A stretch of 64,000 nt of DNA, from NCBI RefSeq assembly GCF_007483665.1, contig NZ_VIQO01000011.1, positions 1 through 64,000 on the forward strand, in the 5' to 3' direction. Numbering within the stretch: position 1 is the stretch's first letter; each line of letters opens with the position of its first letter. Source of the stretch: Catellatospora sichuanensis. GTDB lineage: Bacteria > Actinomycetota > Actinomycetes > Mycobacteriales > Micromonosporaceae. A program made the position numbers and the translations under genes. Positions 53,262 through 62,830 of the stretch are shown piece by piece. The notes beneath the pieces were generated by a model, which saw only the letters and a list, made by a program, of their open reading frames with translations, had not been told where the DNA came from and made no database searches.

Positions 53262-54622
53262 CGAACTACCTCCACAACGTTGCGGTCGTTACGCTGCGCC
53301 GTCAGCCGGGCCGCCTCGGCGACGATCGAGCACATGGTCAGCGCGTCGGTTTCGGTGAGGGTGAGCGGCGGCATCAGGCACACCGCCGATCCCTGCGTAC
53401 GCACGATCAAGCCGAGTTCCAGGCAGGCCGCGGCGAGCGCGTCCGCGACTCCGGCGTCGGTCATCTGCACCGCCAGCGCCAGCCCCAGCCCGCGCACCTG
53501 GAAGACGCGGGGCTCGTCGGCCAGCAGCCGCCGGAGTTCGTCGAGCATGAGCCCGCCGACGCGGGCGCTGTTCGCGACGAGGTCCTCACCCTCGATCACT
53601 TCGAGCACCGCGAGGCTCGCCGCGCAGGCCAGCGCGTGACCCGACATCGTGTGCCCGTGCCGGAATCCGCCCATCAGGCTGTCGTCGGCGAACGTGCGGT
53701 ACACGTCCTCCGTGGTGGTGACAGCGGCGAGCGGCGCGTAGCCACCGGTCACGCCCTTGCTGGTCATCAGGATGTCCGGGACCACCGCGGCGTGCTCGAA
53801 GCCGAACATGCGCCCGGTCCGGCCGAAGCCGGTCAAGACCTCGTCCAGGACGAACAGGATGCCGTACTCGCTGCAGATCTCCCTGGCCGCGACGAGGTAG
53901 GCCGGGTCCGGGATCAGGCAGCCGGCCACGCCGAGCACCGGCTCCATCACGAACGCCGCGATGTTGTCCGGACCGATCTCCTCGATCGCGTCGCGCAGGG
54001 TCTGCGCGGTCGGCGCGCTGCACTCGTCGTGGGCCTCGGCGGCGCGGCACGACGGGCAGATCGGGGTCGGGACCTGGGCGTACGCGCCGGGCAGCGGGTC
54101 GTTGCCGGCCCTGGTGAGGGTCAGCGCGGTGGCGGTGACGGCACCCAGGGTGGCACCGTGGTAGCCGTCGCGCAGGCTGAGGATGGTCCGGCGACCGGGT
54201 TCCCCGCGCAGGGCGTGGTACATGCGGGTGAGCTTGACGACGGTCTCCATCGCCTCGGATCCGCTGTTGCAGAAGAAGGTCCGGGACAGTGCGGGCGGCA
54301 GCAGCGACGCGTACTTCGCGGCGAGCCCGACCGCGGGCGGATTCGCGGCCGCCTCGATGCTGAAGTGCATCAGCGTGGCGGCCTGCCGGGTGATGGCCGC
54401 CACGATGTGCGGGTGCGAGTACCCGCAGCTGGCGTTGAGCGAGGCCGCCTTGGCGTCGAGGTACTCCCTGCCGTCGGCGTCCCATACCCGCACGCCGTCG
54501 CCTCGCACGATCATCAGCGGGTCGCCGGCCGTCTTGCCCGTCCACGGGTGCCAGAGGTATGCGGCGTCCCATGCGCGCAGTCGCGCGGCCTCTTCTTGGT
54601 CAAATGACATGGTCGTGTCCAC
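53258..54622 (-). CDS. Class III PLP-dependent aminotransferase
   Basis: 454 residues from GTG at 54622; ATG at 54610 is an alternative. Features: HPWTG at the N-terminus, SGSEAMETVVKLTRMYHA, DGYHGATLGAV, LDEVLTGFGRTGRMFGFEH, and the PLP Lys in MTSKGVTGGY. Between them PTPICPSCRAAEAHDECS has three Cys. Length is normal for the omega/acetylornithine group. It supplies an amino group in the cluster product; the substrate is not known. Confidence 0.92.
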   Translation of the reverse strand: MDTTMSFDQEEAARLRAWDAAYLWHPWTGKTAGDPLMIVRGDGVRVWDADGREYLDAKAASLNASCGYSHPHIVAAITRQAATLMHFSIEAAANPPAVGLAAKYASLLPPALSRTFFCNSGSEAMETVVKLTRMYHALRGEPGRRTILSLRDGYHGATLGAVTATALTLTRAGNDPLPGAYAQVPTPICPSCRAAEAHDECSAPTAQTLRDAIEEIGPDNIAAFVMEPVLGVAGCLIPDPAYLVAAREICSEYGILFVLDEVLTGFGRTGRMFGFEHAAVVPDILMTSKGVTGGYAPLAAVTTTEDVYRTFADDSLMGGFRHGHTMSGHALACAASLAVLEVIEGEDLVANSARVGGLMLDELRRLLADEPRVFQVRGLGLALAVQMTDAGVADALAAACLELGLIVRTQGSAVCLMPPLTLTETDALTMCSIVAEAARLTAQRNDRNVVEVVR

Positions 54623-54715
54623 TCTCGTTGTTCGCTTCGCTGGTCCGGACCGCAGTGCCCGGACGCTTGGGTCGGCCGCCGGTGTCGTCGGCAGGTGGCG
54701 CGGGTGCGGCGGCGG

Positions 54716-55792
54716 TCAGGCCGCCGCCGACCACTCCGCGCGGTTGCGCTCGTAGATCTCGCGCATCATGGTCGCCACGTCGTAGCGCGGCGACCAGTTC
54801 GGATAGCGCTGCTGGAACAGCTCGTTGCTGCCCACCCACCAGATGTGATCGCCGACCCGGCTGTCGTCGGAATGACTGAGGTCCATGGGGTTGCCGCTGA
54901 TCTCCTCCGCGAGGCGGACCGCCTCCAGCACCGAGCAGTTCGACGCGCGGCCGCCGCCGACGTTGTAGACCGCGCCGGGGAACGGCGACCGGATGACCTC
55001 CTGGAAGGCGCGCACCAGGTCGTGCACGTGCATGACGTCGCGGACCTGCTTGCCGCCGTGGCCGATCGCGGTGAACGGGTCACGCGACGCGGCGCACTTC
55101 ATGATGTAGCCGAGCATGCCGTGGGACTTGCTGGCCGACTGTGCGGCGCCGGCAATCACGCAGTTGCGGAACGACGCCGTGGCGATGCCGTGGTGGATGC
55201 CGTACTCCTGGACGAGCACGTCCGCGGACAGCTTCGACATGCCCAGCGAGGTGTGCAGGCTCTGGTCCACCGACATGCTCTCGGTGACCCCGTCGGCGTA
55301 CTCGTGCCCTGGCGCGATCTCCCACCGGGTGGCCGTTTCCAGCAGCGGCAGGCGGTTCGGGCGGTCGCCGTACACCTTATTGGTGCTGCAGAACAGGAAC
55401 GCCGCATCGGGACACCAGGCGCGGGTGAGTTCCAGCAGGCCGAGCGTGGCCACCGCGTTGATCTCGAACTCCTCGACCGGGTCCCCGGTCGACCACTGCG
55501 CGTGACCGGGCTGGGCCGCCGCGTGCACCACCACGGCGATGTCACGGCCGTAGCGGCGGAACAGTGCTTCGAGGGCGGGGCGGTCCCGGATGTCGGTGTC
55601 GTGGTGGGTGTACCGGTGGCCGAGTTCCGCGATGAGCCTGTCCCTGTTCGTCTTCGTCGACGCGTCGGCGCCGAAGAAGACGGCCCTCATGTCGTTGTCG
55701 ACGCCGACGACGTCCATTCCGGCCGCGGCCAGTGCCCGGGCGGTCTCGGAACCGACCAGGCCCGCCGACCCGGTGACGATGGCGATGCTCAT
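54716..55792 (-). CDS. NAD-dependent sugar-nucleotide epimerase (CDP-paratose 2-epimerase-like)
   Basis: 358 residues from ATG at 55792. Extended SDR: NAD loop TGSAGLVGSETARAL, FEINAVATLGLLELTR, FCSTNKVYGDRPN, GGKQVRDVMHVHDLVRAF, and the C-terminus NWSPRYDVATMMREIYERN. The usual Tyr of YxxxK is Leu in SLGMSKLSAD, but the Lys is kept; homologues of this type often have Phe there. A second copy of the family is partly visible at 63898. It probably reshapes a nucleotide sugar. Confidence 0.87.
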   Translation of the reverse strand: MSIAIVTGSAGLVGSETARALAAAGMDVVGVDNDMRAVFFGADASTKTNRDRLIAELGHRYTHHDTDIRDRPALEALFRRYGRDIAVVVHAAAQPGHAQWSTGDPVEEFEINAVATLGLLELTRAWCPDAAFLFCSTNKVYGDRPNRLPLLETATRWEIAPGHEYADGVTESMSVDQSLHTSLGMSKLSADVLVQEYGIHHGIATASFRNCVIAGAAQSASKSHGMLGYIMKCAASRDPFTAIGHGGKQVRDVMHVHDLVRAFQEVIRSPFPGAVYNVGGGRASNCSVLEAVRLAEEISGNPMDLSHSDDSRVGDHIWWVGSNELFQQRYPNWSPRYDVATMMREIYERNRAEWSAAA

Positions 55793-56469
55793 TTCTGCGT
55801 CTTCCCTTCTCGAACTGATGTGGTCATGCCTGCGGCCGTCGCCAGCGCGACCGCGCCGGCCAGCGTCTCGGCGACCGGCGCGCCGGTCCGCTCGAGCCGT
55901 GCCCGGTCGATGTAGCCGTGCGCATAGAGCACGCAGCCGACACCGGCCTCCTGCGCCGCCGCGTGGTCGTCATCGGAGTCGCCGATCAGCACCACCGGCG
56001 ATCCGGCCAGCCGCAGCGTGTCCAGGTGGCGCGCCAGCAGTTCGGCCTTGCCTGCCCGCGACCGCACCGGCCGGCCCTCGACGAGCAGGAAGCGGCCCAG
56101 CAGACCCCGCCAGGTGACCTCCTGGATCAGGTGCGGGTGCTCGGCCAGCGACAGCAGCGACTGCCCGCCCGGCCACGAGTCGAGACAGGCCACGGCGTCC
56201 GGAGCCAGCGGGCAGTCGGCCACCCCTGCCTCGTAGGCGTCGTCGAACGTCGCGCACATGACGCCGAACTCGTCGTCGGCGAGCGCGCGACCCAGGCGCC
56301 CCTCGTAGTAGGCCCGGATCGGGCGCCGGTATCGCGTACGGTGCTCGGCCACGGAGACCGGTGCTCCGCCGACCGCGGCCAGCGCGGCGTTGACCGCGGC
56401 GACGAGCAGGCCGACGTCGTCGAGCAGGGTGCCGTTCCAATCCCACACCAGGTGGGGTCGCGCGCTCAC
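55789..56469 (-). CDS. HAD-superfamily hydrolase with an altered motif I
   Basis: 226 residues from ATG at 56469, overlapping both neighbours by four bases. Phosphoglycolate phosphatase-like fold: motif I reads DWNGTLLDD, so the second Asp (general acid/base) is Asn, while motif IV (IGDSDDDHAAAQEAG) is intact. The Asn is also seen in other actinobacterial HADs. Phosphatase activity may be weak or altered. A sugar-phosphate substrate is inferred from its neighbours. Confidence 0.87.
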   Translation of the reverse strand: MSARPHLVWDWNGTLLDDVGLLVAAVNAALAAVGGAPVSVAEHRTRYRRPIRAYYEGRLGRALADDEFGVMCATFDDAYEAGVADCPLAPDAVACLDSWPGGQSLLSLAEHPHLIQEVTWRGLLGRFLLVEGRPVRSRAGKAELLARHLDTLRLAGSPVVLIGDSDDDHAAAQEAGVGCVLYAHGYIDRARLERTGAPVAETLAGAVALATAAGMTTSVREGKTQK

Positions 56470-57788
56470 CGGTCGGCTCCGTACGCCGGGTCGTAGCGGG
56501 GACCCCCGCGCAGGTCGCGGCCGCTGTACTGCGACGGCGGGCCGTCACCGGTGAAGGTGAACCGCAGTTGCGCGGCGCATTCGTCGATGACCGCGATCAT
56601 CTGCTCGTGTGTGTCGGCGTCACCGCTGAGCAGATCGAGGTCGAACGAGGACACACCGCCGGGCAGCTGGTCTCCCGGCCGCGTGAACAGCCGGTGCCGG
56701 GCGCGCGGGTGCCGTACCGTTCCGTCCACGGCGGACAGCGTCCGCGCGCCGAGCGGCGGCTGGGTGTAGTGCTGGAAGTGCACCCGCGCCGGCCGCGGGC
56801 CGTCGGGCAGCCGCACCGGCTGCCCGAGCGCCACCCGGGCGGCCACGATCACCAGGTCCACGCCGAGGGCCCGGCCATACAGCTCGTTGACGTAGCCGCC
56901 GATACGTCCGTTGACCTCGATGATGCGCGGGCCTTGCGGGGTCAGCTTGATCTCGGTGTGGGTGATGCCGCCAGTCACCCCGAGCGCGGCCAGTGCGGCA
57001 GAGGTCAGCGCCGCGATCTCGGCCTGCGCGGCACCGTCCAGCGCGGACGGCCAGAACTGGCCCGTCTCCCGGAAGGGGTCCAGCAGCGGCAGCTTGCCGG
57101 TGATGCCGACGTGGTGGACGACCGAGTCGATGCAGACGCTCTCGACCGAGACGTAGTCCCCGTGGTGCGGGTGCGGCAGTCCGGCCAGGTACTCCTCGAC
57201 GATGTAGCCACCGTCGGCCCGGTCCGGCCTGCTCAGCAGTTCGGTGAGTCGGGCCAGGCAGCTCTCGGCGTCGCCGACGACGAACGTGTCCCGGCTGCCC
57301 TCGCCGCGGACCGGCTTGACGACGGCGGGCATCGGCACCGCGGCCGCCGCTTCGCGGGCCTGCGCGGGGCTGGTCACCAGCGCGAACCGCATCGCCTCCA
57401 GGCCCGCCGCGCGCAGCCGCCGGCGCTGAGCGTGCTTGTCGGTCAGCAGGCGCACCGTGTCCGGGGAGTGGAAGGGCAGGTCGAGCGCGTCAGCGAGGTC
57501 CGCGGTGACCCGCAGCATGCGTTCGCAGTAGGTCACGATCGCGTCCGGGCCGAACGACTTCACCGCGACGGCGTCGGCGGCCGGGTCACCACTGAGCTCG
57601 ACGACTTCGCCCGCGCTCTCGAACAGGCCGCGCAGTGCCCGGCTGTGTGCCGAGCCGTCGGTGACGAACAGCAGCTCCGCCGCGCCGTCCAGGCTGCGCA
57701 GCAGGTCACCGGGTGACACCGCGCCGCGCGCGAACACCACCGCCAGCCTCGGCATGGCGGGCTTTGCCTGATCGGAAAGAAGCGTCAT
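56466..57788 (-). CDS. ATP-grasp ligase (L-amino acid ligase type)
   Basis: 440 residues from ATG at 57788. Features: FGPDAIVTYCERML, TDKHAQRRRLRAAGL, VVKPVRGEGSRDTFVV (nucleotide Lys and Gly loop), IVEEYLAGLPHPHHGDYVSVESV and IIEVNGRIGG (magnesium Glu and Asn). The family joins a carboxylate to an amine through an acyl-phosphate. Here it could make a peptide bond in the product independently of the NRPS. Confidence 0.9.
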   Translation of the reverse strand: MTLLSDQAKPAMPRLAVVFARGAVSPGDLLRSLDGAAELLFVTDGSAHSRALRGLFESAGEVVELSGDPAADAVAVKSFGPDAIVTYCERMLRVTADLADALDLPFHSPDTVRLLTDKHAQRRRLRAAGLEAMRFALVTSPAQAREAAAAVPMPAVVKPVRGEGSRDTFVVGDAESCLARLTELLSRPDRADGGYIVEEYLAGLPHPHHGDYVSVESVCIDSVVHHVGITGKLPLLDPFRETGQFWPSALDGAAQAEIAALTSAALAALGVTGGITHTEIKLTPQGPRIIEVNGRIGGYVNELYGRALGVDLVIVAARVALGQPVRLPDGPRPARVHFQHYTQPPLGARTLSAVDGTVRHPRARHRLFTRPGDQLPGGVSSFDLDLLSGDADTHEQMIAVIDECAAQLRFTFTGDGPPSQYSGRDLRGGPRYDPAYGADR

Positions 57789-57798
57789 CTCGCGGCCC

Positions 57799-59064
57799 TC
57801 ACACGTTCGCCAGGACGGGCTGCCCGGCGGCCGCGTGGTCGGCGGGCTCCGGTCGGCGGTGCTGTGCCCAGCGGGTGACCGGTGTGATCACCAGGGCGGC
57901 GACCAGGTACACGGCGGCCAGGCCGGACCATCCGGCGACCCCGAAACCGACGACGAGGGCCGACATCGCGGCGGGAGCGACGATCCCCTGCACCTGCCCG
58001 CCGAGGCGGAACGCGCTCAGGTACTCGCCACGCCGCTCGTCGGGGGCCAGCGCGACGCTCAGGCCCCAGGCGCCCGCCGACTGCCACAGCTCACCCAGTG
58101 TCAGCAGCAGCATGGCCGTGGCGAGCAGGGCGAGGGTCGTCCACCCGGAGGTGCCGGCGGTGACGGCGAGTACGCCGCACATCGCGACCAGCGCGAAGCC
58201 GCCGTGGCGTTGGGCCTTCGCGGCGCCCGGCGCCGTCTCCGCACCGTGGCTGGCCACCACCTGCAGCGCCACGGCCAGCACCGTGTTGAGGGCGAGCAGC
58301 CAGGCGACGGCCGCGTCCGGGGCGTCGGTGCGGTCGATCACCCAGAGCGGGAACACGACGCCGAGCAGGGTCACGTGCGAGTACAGGATGCCGGACACGC
58401 CGGACATCGCCATGTAGCCGAGGTCGCGCACCGCCCCGACGGCCTTGCGTGGCGCGCCGGCCGGGGCCGGGTGAGCGGCCCGCGGCAGGGACAGCATCAG
58501 AACCGCGGCCAGGGCGAGGATCACCGCGGTGCTGACGGGCATGGCGTAGTAGCCGACCCGGTCACCGAGCGCCAGGGCGATCCCGGCCAGCATCGCGCCG
58601 GCGGTGAAGCCGACGTTGCTGGCGGTGCGCGCGTACGCCATGACCCGCACGCGTTCGGCGGGCGGGAACGCCGCGGCGGTGTACGCCTGGCGGCCCGCCG
58701 TGCCCAGGTTCTCTGCCAGCGCGACCGCGATCACGACCGCGACGAACGTCGCCACCCCGCTGATGGCCGGATACAGGGCGTACGCGCACGCCTCCGCCAC
58801 GGTCCCGGCCAGCCACACCCGCACCCCGCCGAACCGGTCGGCGAGCTTGCCCAGCGGGATGGTCAGGACCAGCGTGGTGACCGCGGCCGCGGACAGGCCG
58901 AGGCCGACCTGGGCGGCGGACAGGCCGATCGCCCGGGTGAAGAAGACGACGCTGACCGCCGCGAACGCGCCTGATCCGACCGCGTAGAGCATGGAGATGA
59001 GGCAGAGCCTGCGTGCGTCACCGCCCGGCGGGATCAGCTGGCGGAGGAGCCTGGAGAGGAGCAT
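57799..59064 (-). CDS. MFS transporter
   Basis: 421 residues from ATG at 59064 with about twelve membrane segments. The loop 2-3 motif is GKLADRFGGVRVWLAG, and the fold is that of drug-efflux and sugar MFS proteins. It lies between the thioesterase and ATP-grasp genes in the cluster and probably exports the product or gives self-resistance. Confidence 0.92.
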   Translation of the reverse strand: MLLSRLLRQLIPPGGDARRLCLISMLYAVGSGAFAAVSVVFFTRAIGLSAAQVGLGLSAAAVTTLVLTIPLGKLADRFGGVRVWLAGTVAEACAYALYPAISGVATFVAVVIAVALAENLGTAGRQAYTAAAFPPAERVRVMAYARTASNVGFTAGAMLAGIALALGDRVGYYAMPVSTAVILALAAVLMLSLPRAAHPAPAGAPRKAVGAVRDLGYMAMSGVSGILYSHVTLLGVVFPLWVIDRTDAPDAAVAWLLALNTVLAVALQVVASHGAETAPGAAKAQRHGGFALVAMCGVLAVTAGTSGWTTLALLATAMLLLTLGELWQSAGAWGLSVALAPDERRGEYLSAFRLGGQVQGIVAPAAMSALVVGFGVAGWSGLAAVYLVAALVITPVTRWAQHRRPEPADHAAAGQPVLANV

Positions 59065-59091
59065 GTCGGTACCTATCTGTTGCGGTCGCGG

Positions 59092-59853
59092 TCAGTTGCC
59101 GTCGCGACGGAGGAGAGCGCCGATCTCGGCCGCGACCGTGGCGGGGGCGTCGCCGAGCAGGAAGTGGCCGCCGTCGGCGCGGGCGGTCCAGCCGCCCCTG
59201 CCGTACGCCACCCAGTCGGCGAGCACGCGCTCGTCGTGGAGGGGATCGCCGGTGCCGCCGACGGCGACCACCGGCACGCCCAGGACGGCCAAAGCGGTGC
59301 CGGCGATCGAGTGCAGCGCGGCGACGTCGGACCGCAGCACGGGCAGCACGAGCTCCAGCAGCTCCTCGTCGGCGAGGATGGCCGCGGGCACGCCGCCGAG
59401 GCGGTCCAGTTCGGTGAGGAACTCGGCGTCACCGGCGTCGACCCAGGCCGCGCCGTTCAGGAACGTGCTCTCCGGCGGTGAGGCGGCCACGACGCCGACC
59501 AGCCCCACCGGCGCGCCGTCGTCGAGCAGCGCGGCGGTGGTGACGGCCAGGGCCGCGCCGAAGCACTGGCCGATCAGGACGACCTTCGGCGCGCGACGCG
59601 GATCGGACCGGATGGTGGCGGCGACGTCGGCCGCGAGTTCTCCCATCACGCACACCGGTTGTTCGGCCAGGCGCTGCTCCCGCCCGGGGAGCCGGATGCC
59701 GACGACGTCCCAGCCGGGTGGCGCCGCCAGCGCCACCGGACGGGCGGTGGCCGCGCCGCCACCGGCGTGGGGCAGGCAGTAGACCGTCACGTCGGCGCCG
59801 TGGTCCGCGCGCCAGCGGGCGGTGCGCCGCTCGATGTCGATGTCGTCAGGCAT
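59092..59853 (-). CDS. Type II thioesterase with Cys nucleophile position
   Basis: 253 residues from ATG at 59853, overlapping the NRPS stop by 8 bases. Type II thioesterase fold: VYCLPHAGGGAATARP, GIRLPGREQRL, the elbow LIGQCFGAALAV, Asp203 in GGTGDPL and His230 in GGHFLL. The nucleophile, normally Ser in GHSMG, is Cys97. Usually such enzymes clear stalled carriers. The change may alter the reaction and matches the Cys in the second thioesterase of this cluster. Confidence 0.92.
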   Translation of the reverse strand: MPDDIDIERRTARWRADHGADVTVYCLPHAGGGAATARPVALAAPPGWDVVGIRLPGREQRLAEQPVCVMGELAADVAATIRSDPRRAPKVVLIGQCFGAALAVTTAALLDDGAPVGLVGVVAASPPESTFLNGAAWVDAGDAEFLTELDRLGGVPAAILADEELLELVLPVLRSDVAALHSIAGTALAVLGVPVVAVGGTGDPLHDERVLADWVAYGRGGWTARADGGHFLLGDAPATVAAEIGALLRRDGN

Positions 59854-62830
59854 GGTCGCCTCCCCGTGCCCCGATCGGCTCCGGTACGCGCGTCGCCCGC
59901 GGGGCGGCGTGCAGGAGCTCGCCGAGGCGGCGCAGTGTCGGTTGGAGATAGAAGTCGCGCGCCGATACCTTGCGGCCGTGGTCGTTGCGCAGTGCGGCGA
60001 GCATCGCGGCGAGGCTGAGCGAGTCGCCGCCCAGCACCGTGAAGTCGTCGTCGGGTCCGATGTCGGTCCGGCCGAGGGCCTGGCTCATCACGGCGAAGGC
60101 GAGCTGCGCCGGGTCCGCCGCCGGTCCGGACGCGTCGACCGTCGCCGGCGTGCCCGGCGGTGCGCCGGTGGTCCCCGGCGTACGCCCGTCGGCGAGGGCC
60201 GCCAGGGTGCGGGCGTCGACCTTGCCGACCGGGGTGAGCGGGAACTGCGCGACGGACACCCACAGTGACGGCACGGCGTAGCCGGGCAGCAGACCGGTGA
60301 CGTGCTCCCGGACGCGGTCGAGAACCGCCGCGGGCAGGGGCGGGGTCACCGCGGCCAGCAGCCGCCGGCCGGTGGCGCCGTCGACCGCCGCGACCACGGC
60401 GTCGTGCACCGCGTCGTGCTCGGCGACGGCCCGGGTCACCTCGTCGAGTTCGATCCGGTAACCCCTGATCTTGACCTGCTGGTCGTTGCGGCCGAGGTAG
60501 CGCAGTCGGCCGCGCCCGTCGAGGCGCACCATGTCCCCGGTGCGGTACAGCCGCTCCGGGACGTCCGGTGACAGCTGCCCGAACCGTGCGGCGGTCTGCT
60601 CCGGCTGGCCGAGGTAGCCGTCGGCCAGTCCCCAGCCGCCGGTGAACAGCTCGCCGACCGCGCCCGGCGGAAGGAGGCGGCCTTCGGCGTCGAGCACGTG
60701 CACCGAGGTGCCGGACAGGGGCCGGCCGATCGGCAGCGGGTCCTCGACGTCCTCGGCCGTGTCCACGTGGTGCACGGTGGTGAAGGTGGTGTTCTCGGTG
60801 GGCCCGTAGCCGTTGGTCACGCGGATGCCGGGGTGGGCGCGCAGCACCGTCCGAACGTGCTCGGGTGACACCACGTCCCCGCCGGTGAGCAGATGCCGCA
60901 GCTCCGCGAAGTCCTCCGGGCACTGCTGCGCCATCAGCCGGAACAGGCCCGAGGTCAGCCAGGCGGTGGTGACGGCCCGTTCCCGCAGGAAACCGCCCAG
61001 CTCGTGCGGGGTGACCGGACCGGCGGGGAAGACGTCGATCGTTCCCCCGTTCAGCAGCGGCGCCCACAGTTCGAGGGTGCTCGCGTCGAACGACAGCGGC
61101 GCCAGGCGCAGGAAGCGGGTGCCCGGCCCCGCGTCCACGAAGCCCGGACGGTGGGCCAGATGCACGACCGCCGACGCGGGGACCGCGACACCCTTCGGCA
61201 CGCCGGTCGACCCGGAGGTGAAGACCAGGTAGGCCGCCCGGTTCGGGCTCAGCACCAGTGGTCCGGCCGCGGGACCGCGAACGCACCCGGCCGTGGGTAC
61301 GGGCACCACCGGCGCCGAGGTCATCGCGGCCAGCCGGACCGCGTCGGCGTCGAGCGCCAGGACCGCGGCCGGGCGGGCCGCGGCCGCGATCGCCGCGAGG
61401 CGTGCGTCGGGCCAGGCCGGATCGACGGCGGCGTACGCGGCACCGGCCCGCACGACGCCGAGCACCGCCACGACCTCGCCGAGCGAGCGCGGCAGTGCGA
61501 GCAGCACGGTGTCGCCCGGACGCACACCCGCCCCGGTCAGCCGGGCGGCGAGGGTCCCGGACAGGTCCAGCAGTTCCTGATAGGTCACCTCGCGACCCGT
61601 CTCGTCGCGGACGGCCACGGCGGCCGGGGCCAGCCGGGCCCGTTCGGCGAACAGAACCTCGAGCGACTCCTGCGGCGCGTGCCCTGCCTCCGCGTTGACC
61701 TGCGCGAGCCGGGCGCGCTGCGATGGGGTCACCGCGCGCAGCTCGGCCAAGGGCGTGCCGGGACACCGTGACAGCGCCGGCAGGACGGACTCCAGGCTGT
61801 CGCGCAGGGCGCAGGCCTCGGTCAGGTCGAGGACGCCGCTGCTCCAGGACATGGTCGCCGTGGCCGTGCCGTCGGCCGCGACGGTGACGTCCAGCAGGAG
61901 GTCGAGCGGTTCGTCGCAGGCTTCGACGACCACGGCCGTCAGCCCGCCCGCGGTCCATCGGCGTTCGGCTTCGTCGGACAGCTGGATGCCGAACTGCGCC
62001 CAGGGGAAGCGCCGACCGTCGGGCACCAGGCCGCCACGGGTCAGTTCGGGCTGCCGCGGCGGCCGCTGCCGCCAGGCGTGCAAGAGCCAGGACCCGGCCG
62101 CGGCGACCAGCTCACCCGCCGTGCCGACGCCGTCCAGGCTCACCTCGACCGGGCAGAGCTCGCCACGGGCGTCCGCCCGGCCGGGCAACCGCACCGCGAG
62201 CGCCTGGCGTCGGTGGCCGGTGTAGCGCGCCAGCACCACCGCGAACGCGGCCAGCAGCCGGGTCGCGGCGTCGGCGCCGCCGAGCGCGGCATCGGCCACC
62301 GGTAGCGCGGACCTGGTCACCGGGAGCGGGCTCGGGCGTCGGACGTCGGTCGGCAGTTCGATGATCTGCGGCAGGCCTGCGGGCCACGTGTGCCACCGCG
62401 TGCCGCCGTCCGCTGCCGACGGTGTGTCGGCCGCGCACGGCGTGCCCGGCGTCGGCGGCCCGGTCGGGTCGAGACCGGCGAGGTGGTCCACGGTCGCGCG
62501 CAGCACCCGGTCGGCCGTCGTACGGTCGAAGCGTGTGGCGATCACCAGGACGCCGTCGCCCTGGTCGGTACGCAGCAGCCGGACGGACACGTCGGCGGCG
62601 GCAGGCGGCCTGGCCTGCCGGCACGCCTCGGCCTCCCGACGGCCGAGTTCTGCGAGTTGCGTCCGGTCCCCGCCGACGTCGAGGTCGGCGATCCGCAGCG
62701 CCCCGGCGGGCGGCAACCCCAGGGCGGCGAGCCGGGCGGGCAGTCCGTCGAGCGCCCCGAGCACCGTCCCGGTCACCATCGCCACCCGGGTGCGGACGAA
62801 GTGGAAGTCGTCCCCGGTGGGCTCAGACAT
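59846..62830 (-). CDS. NRPS module: degenerate condensation domain, adenylation domain, carrier
   Basis: 994 residues from ATG at 62830. Residues 1-360 have the length of a condensation domain but the HHxxxDG motif is replaced (TRFDRTTADRV near 99-109), so condensation is probably lost. The adenylation domain (about 390-880) has A3 LVFTSGSTGVPKG, A5 NGYGPTENTT, A7 YRTGDMVRL, A8 GRNDQQVKIRGYRIELDEV and A10 PVGKVD. Read against GrsA, the pocket is D582 A583 L586 W624 L648 G650 G674 T682 F683 K870, close to valine codes. The carrier has LGGDSL at about 933-938, Ser being the phosphopantetheine site. Confidence 0.92.
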   Translation of the reverse strand: MSEPTGDDFHFVRTRVAMVTGTVLGALDGLPARLAALGLPPAGALRIADLDVGGDRTQLAELGRREAEACRQARPPAAADVSVRLLRTDQGDGVLVIATRFDRTTADRVLRATVDHLAGLDPTGPPTPGTPCAADTPSAADGGTRWHTWPAGLPQIIELPTDVRRPSPLPVTRSALPVADAALGGADAATRLLAAFAVVLARYTGHRRQALAVRLPGRADARGELCPVEVSLDGVGTAGELVAAAGSWLLHAWRQRPPRQPELTRGGLVPDGRRFPWAQFGIQLSDEAERRWTAGGLTAVVVEACDEPLDLLLDVTVAADGTATATMSWSSGVLDLTEACALRDSLESVLPALSRCPGTPLAELRAVTPSQRARLAQVNAEAGHAPQESLEVLFAERARLAPAAVAVRDETGREVTYQELLDLSGTLAARLTGAGVRPGDTVLLALPRSLGEVVAVLGVVRAGAAYAAVDPAWPDARLAAIAAAARPAAVLALDADAVRLAAMTSAPVVPVPTAGCVRGPAAGPLVLSPNRAAYLVFTSGSTGVPKGVAVPASAVVHLAHRPGFVDAGPGTRFLRLAPLSFDASTLELWAPLLNGGTIDVFPAGPVTPHELGGFLRERAVTTAWLTSGLFRLMAQQCPEDFAELRHLLTGGDVVSPEHVRTVLRAHPGIRVTNGYGPTENTTFTTVHHVDTAEDVEDPLPIGRPLSGTSVHVLDAEGRLLPPGAVGELFTGGWGLADGYLGQPEQTAARFGQLSPDVPERLYRTGDMVRLDGRGRLRYLGRNDQQVKIRGYRIELDEVTRAVAEHDAVHDAVVAAVDGATGRRLLAAVTPPLPAAVLDRVREHVTGLLPGYAVPSLWVSVAQFPLTPVGKVDARTLAALADGRTPGTTGAPPGTPATVDASGPAADPAQLAFAVMSQALGRTDIGPDDDFTVLGGDSLSLAAMLAALRNDHGRKVSARDFYLQPTLRRLGELLHAAPRATRVPEPIGARGGDHA

